Below, piece by piece: positions 1-6,144 of a stretch of DNA of 12,085 bases. Numbering within the stretch: the stretch's first letter is position 1; each line of letters starts with the position of its first letter. Where the stretch lies: contig JAKSMY010000051.1 of the NCBI GenBank assembly GCA_024400275.1, positions 1 through 12,085 on the forward strand, written 5' to 3'. The notes beneath the pieces are model-generated. The model was not told the origin of the DNA. It made no database searches and saw nothing but the letters and a program-made list of their open reading frames with translations. The DNA is from Paludibacteraceae bacterium. GTDB taxonomy: Bacteria > Bacteroidota > Bacteroidia > Bacteroidales > Paludibacteraceae. The position numbers were made by a program, and so were the translations under genes.

Positions 1-105
1 AACTCCAAGCTGTAGGCACTCTGTGCCGTCCTCTAAACTTATCCCCCCTATTATTCTGATTACGAACTTTTGAGGCAAACATTACATCTAACTTACGATT
101 TTTAA

Positions 106-146
106 GATTAAGGAACCGACTGCTGGCGCAAATCGGTTCCCTAATC
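106..146 (-). terminator. 14-bp hairpin downstream of the LRR gene, possible terminator
   Basis: Arms 106-119 and 133-146 are complementary over 14 positions around a 13-nt loop. In minus-strand RNA all 14 positions pair, one as G-U. In plus-strand RNA the same position is an A-C mismatch, which favours a role in leftward transcripts. The hairpin lies about 125 nt past the LRR gene stop. It is followed only by a weak T-containing stretch rather than a clean T-run, so termination is an inference. Confidence 0.35.
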
Positions 147-178
147 CTATACTCATCCTATACTCATCGTATACTTAT
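142..178. repeat. 11-bp tandem repeat, three full units
   Basis: Units at 142-152, 153-163 and 164-174 read TAATCCTATAC, TCATCCTATAC and TCATCGTATAC, with a partial fourth unit after them. The period is exactly 11 bp. The core T-[CA]-ATC-[CG]-T also occurs on the opposite strand in the 11-bp array at 11959-12002. Confidence 0.75.
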
Positions 179-189
179 TGCAGTTGGCG

Positions 190-224
190 ATTGACAATCC
201 ACAATGCACGATGAGAACTGACGA
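190..224. repeat. Degenerate 7-bp periodic intergenic repeat
   Basis: Five consecutive heptamers at 190-224 (ATTGACA, ATCCACA, ATGCACG, ATGAGAA, CTGACGA) keep a 7-bp register. Similar heptad tracts occur in other gene-free stretches of this window. Confidence 0.5.
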
Positions 225-236
225 TTTGTAAGGACA

Positions 237-261
237 CCCCCTAACCCCCTCAATAAGGGGG
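237..261 (-). terminator. C/G-rich hairpin just after the LRR gene stop
   Basis: CCCCCT (245-250) pairs with AGGGGG (256-261) around a 5-nt loop, starting 9 bp past the LRR gene stop. A second CCCCCT (237-242) could pair with the same G-tract instead. No T-run follows on the minus strand, so this may protect the 3' end or only pause polymerase. From memory, very similar C-tract/G-tract hairpins are common in Bacteroidales intergenic DNA. Confidence 0.35.
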
Positions 262-269
262 GAAGGTTT

Positions 270-2879
270 TTATCTCATTCTATCGCCGAGGGCGTTATAC
301 ATTTTGCCGTTGTGCAGTATCTGCAACTGGTTGTTGCGGATAAACTTGCGCACCATGCCTTGTGTATTGTCCATTGTCAACCCTTCAAGGTCGGTATAGC
401 CGTCGGTGGCGAACTCGCCTTCGTAGTGCTTGATAGACTGCTGACCGGCATTGAGAGCATCAAGGGTGTAGCCGTACTTACTGGCTTGGCTCAGTCCTGT
501 TACGGTGAATTGCCAACCATTGGTAGTCATCTCGGCAGATGCCATTTCGCGTGCTTGTCCACCACGAGAAGGCGCAAAAGCAATACCTGTCAATTGCCCT
601 TGGGCATTGAATTTAAGGGTGCAGAAGACTATGCCATCTTTGGTGATTTCCAAACTATATCCGTCTGCCGAGTTGTTAACTGGCCAAGTAAAGGTGGCAT
701 TGTCTGTAGAAGGAAGAACGGTTACCTCATCCCCTGTTATGGGCTTTTGTTCTGCACCAATCAAATGTACTGAGAAACCACTCCAGTTGGGATCTACTTG
801 GTATTTGCGTTGATAGTCGGCAGGAATATACAGATAGACATAGTATTTGACAATGCCACTAAAGGTTGTGTTACATGCATTAGGCGTGACAGGAGCATAA
901 CATGTAATGTTCTCCAAACGGTAATCTCCTGCAAAAGCATTGCAACCTATCTCTTTCACATTGGCACCAATGGTCACATCGGTCAAATAGGTGCAGTTGG
1001 CAAATGCAGATTCTCCAATAGATTCTACGGAATTAGGCAGATTGACAGAAGTAAGGTTGGCACAATCAAAGAACGCATAAGTACCAATGTGCGTAATACC
1101 AGTAGGCAAAATGAGTTTGGCTATCTTTCCGTTAGATAAATACCATTCGGCAGGTTGGGCTTCTGTATAGTCATACATTGCCCCACTACCAGTGATAATA
1201 AGGGTATCATTCTCTAACTGCCAGTATAAGTCGTCTCCACATTGCCCAGATTGTGCGATTAGAAACTCTACTGTAAACATAGTATCTTGTGTAACCACCA
1301 CAGAGTGAGGATTATCCGTATTGCCGTCACTCCATTGCGCAAATTCATAGCCCCAATCGGGATTAGCAGTCAGCGTGACCGAACTTAAATAGTCATATTT
1401 TCCAGCACCTTGTGCAGAACCATGGGACATGGTAGGAATCGTAACGGAATAAGTGTTCTTTGCAAAATATGCCGTTAACATGGTATTTTGTGTCAATGAA
1501 ATAATGTGCGGATTATCTTTACTACCATCACTCCAATGGTCAAAATGGTAACCATAATTGGCAGTAGCAGATACATTCAAGGATGTTTTATATTCATAAT
1601 TACCTTTTGATTCTGTTACACTTCCCATAACAGAATCTGCGGTTTGTACATCAAATGTATAGATATTTTTGGCAAATTCAGCCACAATAGTGATGTCTTG
1701 TTTGGCAACAAAACTGCGTGGATTATCGGTATTGCCATCACCCCATTGCACAAAATGGTAGCCGTAATTTGGTATTGCGGTTAAAGAGCATGTGTCGCCC
1801 TTAACCAATTTACCTCCACCTTTTACTGTTCCATTTGAGGCTTGGCAAGTTACCATTGCATATTCATCAGGAAATCCTTGCAAGTTAACTAAATCTCGCC
1901 AGCCATTGGCTTTTTTATAGGATTCGAGTGACTTTACTGGTACATAAACTTGAATATAGAAACTATAAAAGCAACTTGACGAGCAAGAAGGGGGGACTGT
2001 GGCATAACAACTAATTGGAGCACCACAATTAATAAAAGCAAAATCTCCAATCGTTGTAACGGAAGAAGGAATGACAATATTCCCAGTGGCAGGTTTGGTA
2101 CAACCACATATTGTCGTTTTTGTAGAATCGCTATACACTAAATAACCTTCTACATAACCATTGACACATTTAGCTCCCCAAGGAGAGCCTTTGGCTGTTC
2201 CATTATATGCTACATTGTTAACATTGAAGAAAGCAGAACCTCCAATCGAAATAACGGAGTTAGGAATAGTCACTGAGGTCAAACCGTAGCACCAACCAAA
2301 AGCATAAGTTCCAATCGTTGTTACGGAATTTGGTATAACTACTGAAGTTAAGCTATAACATTTGTCGAAAGCAGACTCACCAATCGTTGTGACAGAACTT
2401 GGAATCGTTACCGAATTCAACCAGCTGCAACCATAGAAAGCACGATCTCCAATCGTTATGACGGAATTGGGGATAGTGACCGAAATCAACCCGCTGCAAT
2501 CTTCAAACGTCCTTTCTCTAATCGTTGTGACGGAATTAGGAATGGTGATAGAAGTCAGACCGTAGCAAAGCTGGAAAGCACTTTTACCAATCTTTGTGAC
2601 GGAATTGGGAATAGTGATAGAAGTCATACGATAGCAAGCATAGAAGGCATTATCTCCAATATTTGTAACATCACCCGAAAACGTAATAGTACCTTTCCCT
2701 TTAGCAAAAGTGTGAGAAGTGATTACAACATTGAAAGCACCAGTACGAAGACCTTCATCACTTAATGAACTTGCGCTTTCCAATTTATATTGCGCAGTAT
2801 AAGTGATAACATTATTCTGTGCCACCATTGTTAGCACCACTAGTAAAGTAATGCAACTAACAAAAATTCTTTTCATCAT
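270..2879 (-). CDS. Secreted BspA-like leucine-rich repeat protein with InlB-type repeats
   Basis: This 869-residue protein is probably surface-exposed or secreted. Residues 1-20 form a signal peptide (basic MMKR, hydrophobic core, likely cleavage after MVA) with no lipobox. Residues 65-222 are seven 23-residue LRR_5 (BspA/Treponema-type) repeats of the form IPNSVTTIG-x-x-AF-x-x-C. A further LRR segment follows, then a cap-like segment (288-336). Three modules at about 341-541 each carry W-[GS]-DG-x-x-DNP, as in divergent InlB B-repeats. A second LRR block (585-656) has its own cap (657-710). An Fn3-like beta region (about 711-826) and a short tail (about 841-869, QLQILHNGKMYNALGD) end the protein. 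BspA-family proteins bind host proteins or other cells; the ligand here cannot be predicted. The start ATG overlaps the upstream gene's TGA (ATGA). A second ATG follows directly, so the true start could be one codon later. Confidence 0.93.
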   Translation of the reverse strand: MMKRIFVSCITLLVVLTMVAQNNVITYTAQYKLESASSLSDEGLRTGAFNVVITSHTFAKGKGTITFSGDVTNIGDNAFYACYRMTSITIPNSVTKIGKSAFQLCYGLTSITIPNSVTTIRERTFEDCSGLISVTIPNSVITIGDRAFYGCSWLNSVTIPSSVTTIGESAFDKCYSLTSVVIPNSVTTIGTYAFGWCYGLTSVTIPNSVISIGGSAFFNVNNVAYNGTAKGSPWGAKCVNGYVEGYLVYSDSTKTTICGCTKPATGNIVIPSSVTTIGDFAFINCGAPISCYATVPPSCSSSCFYSFYIQVYVPVKSLESYKKANGWRDLVNLQGFPDEYAMVTCQASNGTVKGGGKLVKGDTCSLTAIPNYGYHFVQWGDGNTDNPRSFVAKQDITIVAEFAKNIYTFDVQTADSVMGSVTESKGNYEYKTSLNVSATANYGYHFDHWSDGSKDNPHIISLTQNTMLTAYFAKNTYSVTIPTMSHGSAQGAGKYDYLSSVTLTANPDWGYEFAQWSDGNTDNPHSVVVTQDTMFTVEFLIAQSGQCGDDLYWQLENDTLIITGSGAMYDYTEAQPAEWYLSNGKIAKLILPTGITHIGTYAFFDCANLTSVNLPNSVESIGESAFANCTYLTDVTIGANVKEIGCNAFAGDYRLENITCYAPVTPNACNTTFSGIVKYYVYLYIPADYQRKYQVDPNWSGFSVHLIGAEQKPITGDEVTVLPSTDNATFTWPVNNSADGYSLEITKDGIVFCTLKFNAQGQLTGIAFAPSRGGQAREMASAEMTTNGWQFTVTGLSQASKYGYTLDALNAGQQSIKHYEGEFATDGYTDLEGLTMDNTQGMVRKFIRNNQLQILHNGKMYNALGDRMR
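2214..2687 (-). repeat. 69-bp tandem repeats encoding the LRR array
   Basis: Seven consecutive 69-bp units (the last incomplete) encode the 23-residue LRRs. Neighbouring units are close at the nucleotide level, with stretches around the IPNSV-encoding segment nearly identical. Such an in-frame array can gain or lose units by slippage or recombination without breaking the frame. Confidence 0.85.
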
Positions 2880-3187
2880 TTTGAGGTTTTATGTTGTAGT
2901 TCGTGATAAAATTCAATCAAATGCTCACCCAGATTGCCCACATGTACGGGATTGCCAACTCCTTCTAATCCTAAATTCTCTGCTATCGCTTGAGCAATTT
3001 GTCGGTTAGTTGTTTGAACATCAGTTGGGGTACTACCTTTAGAAGCAATTAATTGATTATACTTAACTAATAGTCCGGGGTTACGTTCTATAAGTTCAAA
3101 GCAACGGAAGGTTAATGTGTTGACCGGTTCAACATGTGTTCTTGCCCAAGGAAGCAAGTCTTGCATTAGATACTCAAAATTATCCAT
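2876..3187 (-). CDS. Small conserved-looking hypothetical protein coupled to the LRR gene
   Basis: This 103-residue, mostly helical, soluble-looking protein has no signal peptide or membrane segment. I do not recognise a named family. The central and C-terminal parts (FELIERNPGLLVKYNQL, then NRQIAQAIAENLGL, then LIEFYHEL) resemble, from memory, unnamed short Bacteroidales proteins built as KY-x-x-L, N-x-x-I, LGL and LI-x-x-Y. That resemblance is unverified. Its stop codon overlaps the start of the LRR gene by 4 bp (ATGA at 2876-2879). The two are therefore very likely translated from one mRNA with coupled initiation, the main argument that it is a real gene. The ATG at 3187 follows an AGGGA-like stretch. 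No consensus promoter is visible directly upstream, and a terminator lies at 3302-3332. Confidence 0.7.
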   Translation of the reverse strand: MDNFEYLMQDLLPWARTHVEPVNTLTFRCFELIERNPGLLVKYNQLIASKGSTPTDVQTTNRQIAQAIAENLGLEGVGNPVHVGNLGEHLIEFYHELQHKTSK

Positions 3188-3261
3188 ACTTTATTCCCTA
3201 ATTCGTGTCGGGCGCAACATTTTTTGCCTCCACAATCGGCAGAAGGCAGTTGCCGTTTTAG

Positions 3262-3289
3262 ATAGTTTATAGTTTATAGTTGATAGTTG
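3262..3289. repeat. 7-bp tandem repeat, four units
   Basis: Four head-to-tail heptamers: ATAGTTT twice (3262-3275), then ATAGTTG twice (3276-3289). This is the cleanest heptad array in the window. It lies between the 3302-3332 terminator and the small hypothetical gene, so it would be in or near that gene's 5' region. Confidence 0.8.
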
Positions 3290-3301
3290 ACAATACACAA
3301 C

Positions 3302-3332
3302 AAAAAAGCAGGTCCGAATTTCTCGTCCTGCT
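3302..3332 (-). terminator. Intrinsic terminator
   Basis: On the minus strand, AGCAGG (3332-3327) pairs with CCTGCT (3312-3307). An inner CGA/TCG pairing surrounds a 5-nt loop, and six T residues follow directly. It could end toxin transcripts, whose stop is about 280 nt upstream, or a small RNA starting near 3405. Confidence 0.6.
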
Positions 3333-3405
3333 ATCTTAGGCCTTAGGAATTGCCTTCTTACCTGAACGAACAACTCCGAACCTGCCGTATGTATATACAC
3401 ATACA
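3302..3405 (-). ncRNA. Candidate short structured RNA or operon leader
   Basis: A weak promoter-like TAATATTG lies on the minus strand at 3418-3411. It precedes about 100 nt with a 5' hairpin (GTATGT 3387-3392 with ACATAC 3399-3404), a long-range pairing (3380-3385 with 3308-3313) and a terminal hairpin followed by a T-run. This is the layout of a small RNA or of an attenuated leader for the downstream hypothetical-LRR operon. I do not recognise an Rfam family, and the promoter match is poor. Confidence 0.25.
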
Positions 3406-3608
3406 CGCACCAATATTATATAAGGTGCAGTACATGTGTCTAAATAATACATACTAACAGCCATTCATCATTGCTTCGCCTTGGGTAATTTATTGAGTTT
3501 CCTAAGTTCAAGATAGCCAAGATTCGAAGCGTAACAAACGCTTTCTTTTCATTATGTCTTGCTACTATTTTACGTCTGTAGCCAATTCTTCACTAAGAAT
3601 TAAGACGA

Positions 3609-3944
3609 TTATAGTAATGTACTTAATGCTGCACTTATTTCGGCATTAGTAATGTTCTCCTGTTCGTTCTTATCATAAATGGTAACTAAAATAATTTGCT
3701 TGTTGCTTTCTTCGAGGAAACAATTTAGCGTAATTACTCGCGCACCACCACTTTTGCCCTTCCCTTTTGAGGTAATTGCCATCCGAATCTTTCTAAATCC
3801 ATCTTTCAACAAAACACCTTGCTCAGGATTATCTTGTAATGATTGCAGCAAATTCCTGAAATCTTCTTTAATAGAGGCATACTTCTTTGACAAGCGTTTG
3901 ATACGCTTATCAAATTCAGGGGTTGTAATAATATTATAGTTCAT
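3609..3944 (-). CDS. RelE/ParE-family toxin of a type II toxin-antitoxin module
   Basis: This 111-residue basic protein has the RelE/ParE fold pattern. An N-terminal helical pair with FDKRIKRLSKKY (11-22) is followed by the strand-rich core FRKIRMAITSKGKGKSGGARVIT (residues 50-72), then IILVTIYDKNE (84-94) and a C-terminal helix. The KIR...SKGKGKSGG-ARVIT segment is typical of Bacteroidota members of this family. RelE-type toxins cleave ribosome-bound mRNA, whereas ParE types poison gyrase; the sequence alone does not decide which applies. It is the second gene of the pair and overlaps the upstream antitoxin gene by 11 bp, the usual antitoxin-first order with coupled translation. The frame looks intact and full length. 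Confidence 0.85.
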   Translation of the reverse strand: MNYNIITTPEFDKRIKRLSKKYASIKEDFRNLLQSLQDNPEQGVLLKDGFRKIRMAITSKGKGKSGGARVITLNCFLEESNKQIILVTIYDKNEQENITNAEISAALSTLL

Positions 3945-4161
3945 TAAGCAGAGTATAAGCGTTATTACCCATCATTTGTCCCTTAGCAATCATTTTAGCA
4001 TGCCTGCCGGCATCAGTTATCTCCTTAAGAAATGCTGTCTTAGGAGAAACTCGTTTGGCTGGTTTTACGTATTCCCGATAAGGGATACCTTGCTCACTGG
4101 CTATTGATAACAACCATTCCAACTGATTCTTTGTTCTTGGTAAAAATAATAATTCCGGCAT
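3934..4161 (-). CDS. Antitoxin partner of the RelE/ParE-type toxin (start moved downstream)
   Basis: This small protein of 75 residues begins at the internal methionine MPELLFLPRTKNQ. The frame stays open upstream to an ATG at 4221, but the consensus promoter at 4191-4222 lies inside that extension. A transcript starting near 4185 could not carry the upstream ATG, so I place the start at 4161, about 24 nt into the mRNA, after an A-rich leader. I recognise no standard DNA-binding domain; the antitoxin call rests on its position, size and 11-bp overlap with the toxin gene. The C-terminal half is basic and helical (KEITDAGRHAKMIAKGQ), plausible for toxin wrapping. Type II antitoxins often repress their own promoter, and a palindrome sits at the predicted start of transcription. 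Confidence 0.75.
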   Translation of the reverse strand: MPELLFLPRTKNQLEWLLSIASEQGIPYREYVKPAKRVSPKTAFLKEITDAGRHAKMIAKGQMMGNNAYTLLNEL

Positions 4162-4170
4162 ATTTTCTTC

Positions 4171-4199
4171 GTTATTTGCGTTTTGCAGCGCAAAATTAC
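4171..4199. promoter_or_regulatory. Operator-like palindrome at the toxin-antitoxin promoter
   Basis: TTTTGC (4181-4186) and GCAAAA (4190-4195) form a perfect inverted repeat with a 3-bp spacer. A wider imperfect pair (GTTATTTGCG at 4171-4180 and CGCAAAATTAC at 4189-4199) surrounds it. It overlaps the -7 box and predicted start site, where repressor binding would block transcription. AT-rich palindromes also occur by chance, so this is tentative. Confidence 0.45.
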
Positions 4200-4222
4200 A
4201 AATAAAATTTGAGATACGCAAA
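4191..4222 (-). promoter_or_regulatory. Bacteroidota-type promoter for the toxin-antitoxin operon
   Basis: The minus strand carries TTTG (4222-4219), exactly 20 bp, then TAATTTTG (4198-4191), matching the Bacteroidota consensus TTTG-N19-21-TAnnTTTG. Transcription should start near 4185. Confidence 0.7.
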
Positions 4223-4229
4223 CTTTTTA

Positions 4230-4257
4230 AATGGAAAATGGAGAAATGAGAATTGAG
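4230..4257. repeat. 7-bp periodic A/G-rich repeat, four units
   Basis: Heptamers AATGGAA, AATGGAG, AAATGAG and AATTGAG run head to tail between the ettA terminator and the toxin-antitoxin promoter. A 17-bp segment (4237-4253) is identical to 7105-7121 in the tract next to the infB terminator. Confidence 0.75.
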
Positions 4258-4293
4258 AATGTGTTTTTTTGAGTATGATCCCCCCCTCCTTAC

Positions 4294-4331
4294 AAAAAAT
4301 CGCCTATCTATTTTGGTGTAGATAGGCGATT
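4294..4331 (-). terminator. Intrinsic terminator of ettA
   Basis: A perfect 13-bp stem (4298-4310 with 4319-4331) with an 8-nt loop is followed on the minus strand by a T-run. It starts 8 bp past the ettA stop codon. This insulates the toxin-antitoxin module from ettA transcription. Confidence 0.93.
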
Positions 4332-4339
4332 AGTCACGA

Positions 4340-6016
4340 TTATTCAATAAGTTTCTTATAATGCACACGCTTAGGATTGACTGCGTCTTCACCGAGGCGA
4401 AGTTTCTTATTGGCTTCGTATTCGGAATAGGAGCCCTCGAACCAATAAACACGGCTATCGCCTTCGTATGCAAGGATATGCGTGCAAATACGGTCCAAGA
4501 ACCAACGGTCGTGGCTAATCACAACAGCACAGCCGGCAAAGTTCTCCAAACCCTCCTCAAGTGCGCGAAGGGTATTCACGTCTATGTCATTGGTGGGTTC
4601 GTCCAGTAAAAGGACATTGGCCTCCGATTTGAGCGTAAGTGCCAAATGCAAGCGATTGCGCTCACCACCGGAGAGCATACCGCACTTCTTCTCTTGGTCA
4701 GCACCGGCAAAATTGAAACGACTGAGGTAGGCACGGGCAGAGATTTCACGTCCGCCAACACGGATAAAGTCGGTACCGTCGGAAATCGTTTCAAAGACGG
4801 ATTTATTGGGGTCTATACCCGAGTGAACTTGGTCCACATAGCCAACTTTGACCGTCTCGCCAACCTCAAAAGTGCCCTTATCTACGGTCTCCTGCCCCAT
4901 AATCATACGGAAAAGGGTTGTTTTACCGGCACCATTGGGGCCAATAATACCCACTATGCCATTAGGAGGCAGCATAAAGTTCATTCCCTCAAAGAGGCAA
5001 CGGTCACCAAAGGACTTCGCCACATCAACGGCATTGATGACCTTATTACCCAAACGAGGTCCGTTAGGAATAAAGATCTCCAGTTTCTCCTCACGCTCTT
5101 TCTGCTCCTCGTTGAGCATACGGTCGTATGCACCGAGACGCGCCTTGGATTTGGCCTGTCGTGCCTTAGGCGCCATGCGCACCCATTCCAATTCGCGCTC
5201 CAAGGTCTTGCGCCGTTTGCTGGCCTGCTTCTCCTCCATCGCCATGCGCGTTGTTTTTTGCTCAAGCCACGAGGAATAGTTACCCTTCCAAGGAATACCC
5301 TCTCCACGGTCGAGTTCGAGAATCCAACCGGCCACATTATCCAAGAAATAGCGGTCGTGGGTAATGCAGATGACGGTGCCGGCATACTGCTGCAGGTGTT
5401 GCTCCAGCCAATCAATAGACTCAGCGTCAAGGTGGTTGGTGGGCTCGTCAAGAAGCAGTATATCGGGTTGCTGCAAGAGAAGACGGCAAAGGGCAACACG
5501 GCGACGTTCACCACCGGAGAGCGTAGCCACCGAAGCGTCATCATCAGGACAACGCAGCGCATCCATAGCGCGGTCCAGTTTGGTATCAATGTTCCAAGCG
5601 TCGGCAGCATCAAGTTTGTCCTGCAACTCGGCTTGGCGTGCAAGCAGTTTGTCGTAATCGGCTTCGGGGTCAGCAAAAGCGTTGTTGATCTCGTCGTACT
5701 CGCGCAACATATCCATAATAGGTTGCACGCCCTCCTGCACGCACTCACGGACCGTCTTGGCAGGGTCCAGTTTGGGGTCTTGCTCCAAATAGCCAACCGA
5801 ATAACCCGGCGAGAAAACGACCTGTCCTTCGTAGTTCTTCTCTACGCCGGCAATAATCTTCATAAGCGTAGATTTACCGGCACCATTAAGACCAATAATG
5901 CCGATTTTAGCCCCATAGAAGAAACTGAGGTATATGTTGTTAAGTACTCGTTTTTGTGGCGAGAAGGCCTTGCTCACGCCCACCATTGAAAATATAATCT
6001 TCTTATCGTCAGACAT
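4340..6016 (-). CDS. ettA: Energy-dependent translational throttle protein EttA (ABC-F ATPase)
   Basis: EttA is a soluble ribosome-binding ABC-F ATPase that occupies the E site and gates the first elongation step according to ATP/ADP level. Taking MSDDKKIIFS as the start gives 558 residues, close to the family's usual length of about 555. Domain 1 has Walker A GLNGAGKST (42-50), signature LSGGE (166-170) and Walker B LLLDEPTNHLD (187-197). An arm insertion lies between them at about 90-140. The charged helical P-site tRNA interaction motif follows at about 249-310. Domain 2 has GPNGAGKTT (359-367), LSGGERNR (448-455) and LLLDEPTNDID (469-479), then the HDRWFLDR switch region. The open frame continues 17 codons upstream to 6067, but those residues are encoded by intergenic DNA and do not look like EttA. 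There is no Bacteroidota-type promoter directly upstream, so readthrough from the regulator gene is likely. Confidence 0.95.
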   Translation of the reverse strand: MSDDKKIIFSMVGVSKAFSPQKRVLNNIYLSFFYGAKIGIIGLNGAGKSTLMKIIAGVEKNYEGQVVFSPGYSVGYLEQDPKLDPAKTVRECVQEGVQPIMDMLREYDEINNAFADPEADYDKLLARQAELQDKLDAADAWNIDTKLDRAMDALRCPDDDASVATLSGGERRRVALCRLLLQQPDILLLDEPTNHLDAESIDWLEQHLQQYAGTVICITHDRYFLDNVAGWILELDRGEGIPWKGNYSSWLEQKTTRMAMEEKQASKRRKTLERELEWVRMAPKARQAKSKARLGAYDRMLNEEQKEREEKLEIFIPNGPRLGNKVINAVDVAKSFGDRCLFEGMNFMLPPNGIVGIIGPNGAGKTTLFRMIMGQETVDKGTFEVGETVKVGYVDQVHSGIDPNKSVFETISDGTDFIRVGGREISARAYLSRFNFAGADQEKKCGMLSGGERNRLHLALTLKSEANVLLLDEPTNDIDVNTLRALEEGLENFAGCAVVISHDRWFLDRICTHILAYEGDSRVYWFEGSYSEYEANKKLRLGEDAVNPKRVHYKKLIE

Positions 6017-6067
6017 AGTTAGTTTGTAAATTTGTAAGTTGGAGTATGGATCGTTCGCTGCGCTCAC

Positions 6068-6088
6068 TGATGGAATATGGAGTATGGA
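6068..6088. repeat. 7-bp repeat, three units, between the regulator gene and ettA
   Basis: TGATGGA, ATATGGA and GTATGGA follow head to tail. A related piece (GGAGTATGGAT) occurs nearby at about 6041-6051. It lies in the presumed 5' region of ettA. Confidence 0.55.
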
Positions 6089-6093
6089 TAGTC

Positions 6094-6139
6094 CTTATTC
6101 TTTCAGCGAAGCGGTCCTAATTCTATCAGCCGTGCGGTC
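6094..6139. repeat. 23-bp direct tandem repeat after the regulator gene
   Basis: Units 6094-6116 and 6117-6139 abut exactly and match at about 18 of 23 positions. Both read C-T-x-ATTCT-x-TCAGC and end in GCGGTC. The array lies a few bases past the regulator's stop codon, between it and ettA. It does not form an obvious terminator. Confidence 0.7.
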
Positions 6140-6144
6140 ATTGG

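Larger units (their letters stand above)
1..269. other. Gene-free left edge, 3' of the LRR gene
   Basis: No credible coding frame is present. The stretch holds an imperfect 14-bp inverted repeat (106-146), an 11-bp tandem repeat (142-178), a 7-bp periodic tract (190-224) and a C/G-rich hairpin next to the LRR gene's stop codon (237-261). Bases 1-105 show nothing I can interpret. Confidence 0.6.
3188..3608. other. Gene-free stretch between the small hypothetical gene and the toxin gene
   Basis: It contains a heptad repeat (3262-3289), an intrinsic terminator (3302-3332), a possible short RNA (3302-3405), a two-part inverted repeat (GCTTCG/CGAAGC and CTTGG/CCAAG, 3473-3530) and a 7-bp palindrome next to the toxin stop (AATTCTT 3584-3590 and AAGAATT 3595-3601). 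Short open frames here look accidental. Confidence 0.6.

Noticed and set aside
3191..3406. 71-codon minus-strand open frame between the small hypothetical gene and the toxin gene
   Set aside because: It runs through a terminator hairpin and the ATAGTTT heptad repeat, its composition is unlike a folded protein, and it has no promoter or family resemblance.
3440..3590. Minus-strand frame of about 45 codons after the toxin gene that looked like a gene remnant
   Set aside because: Neighbouring frames are similarly open, no start or family is recognisable, and the segment has overlapping inverted repeats that better explain its sequence.
4646..5989. 447-codon plus-strand frame antisense to ettA
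   Set aside because: ettA carries complete Walker and signature motifs. The antisense product has no family resemblance and no upstream promoter.
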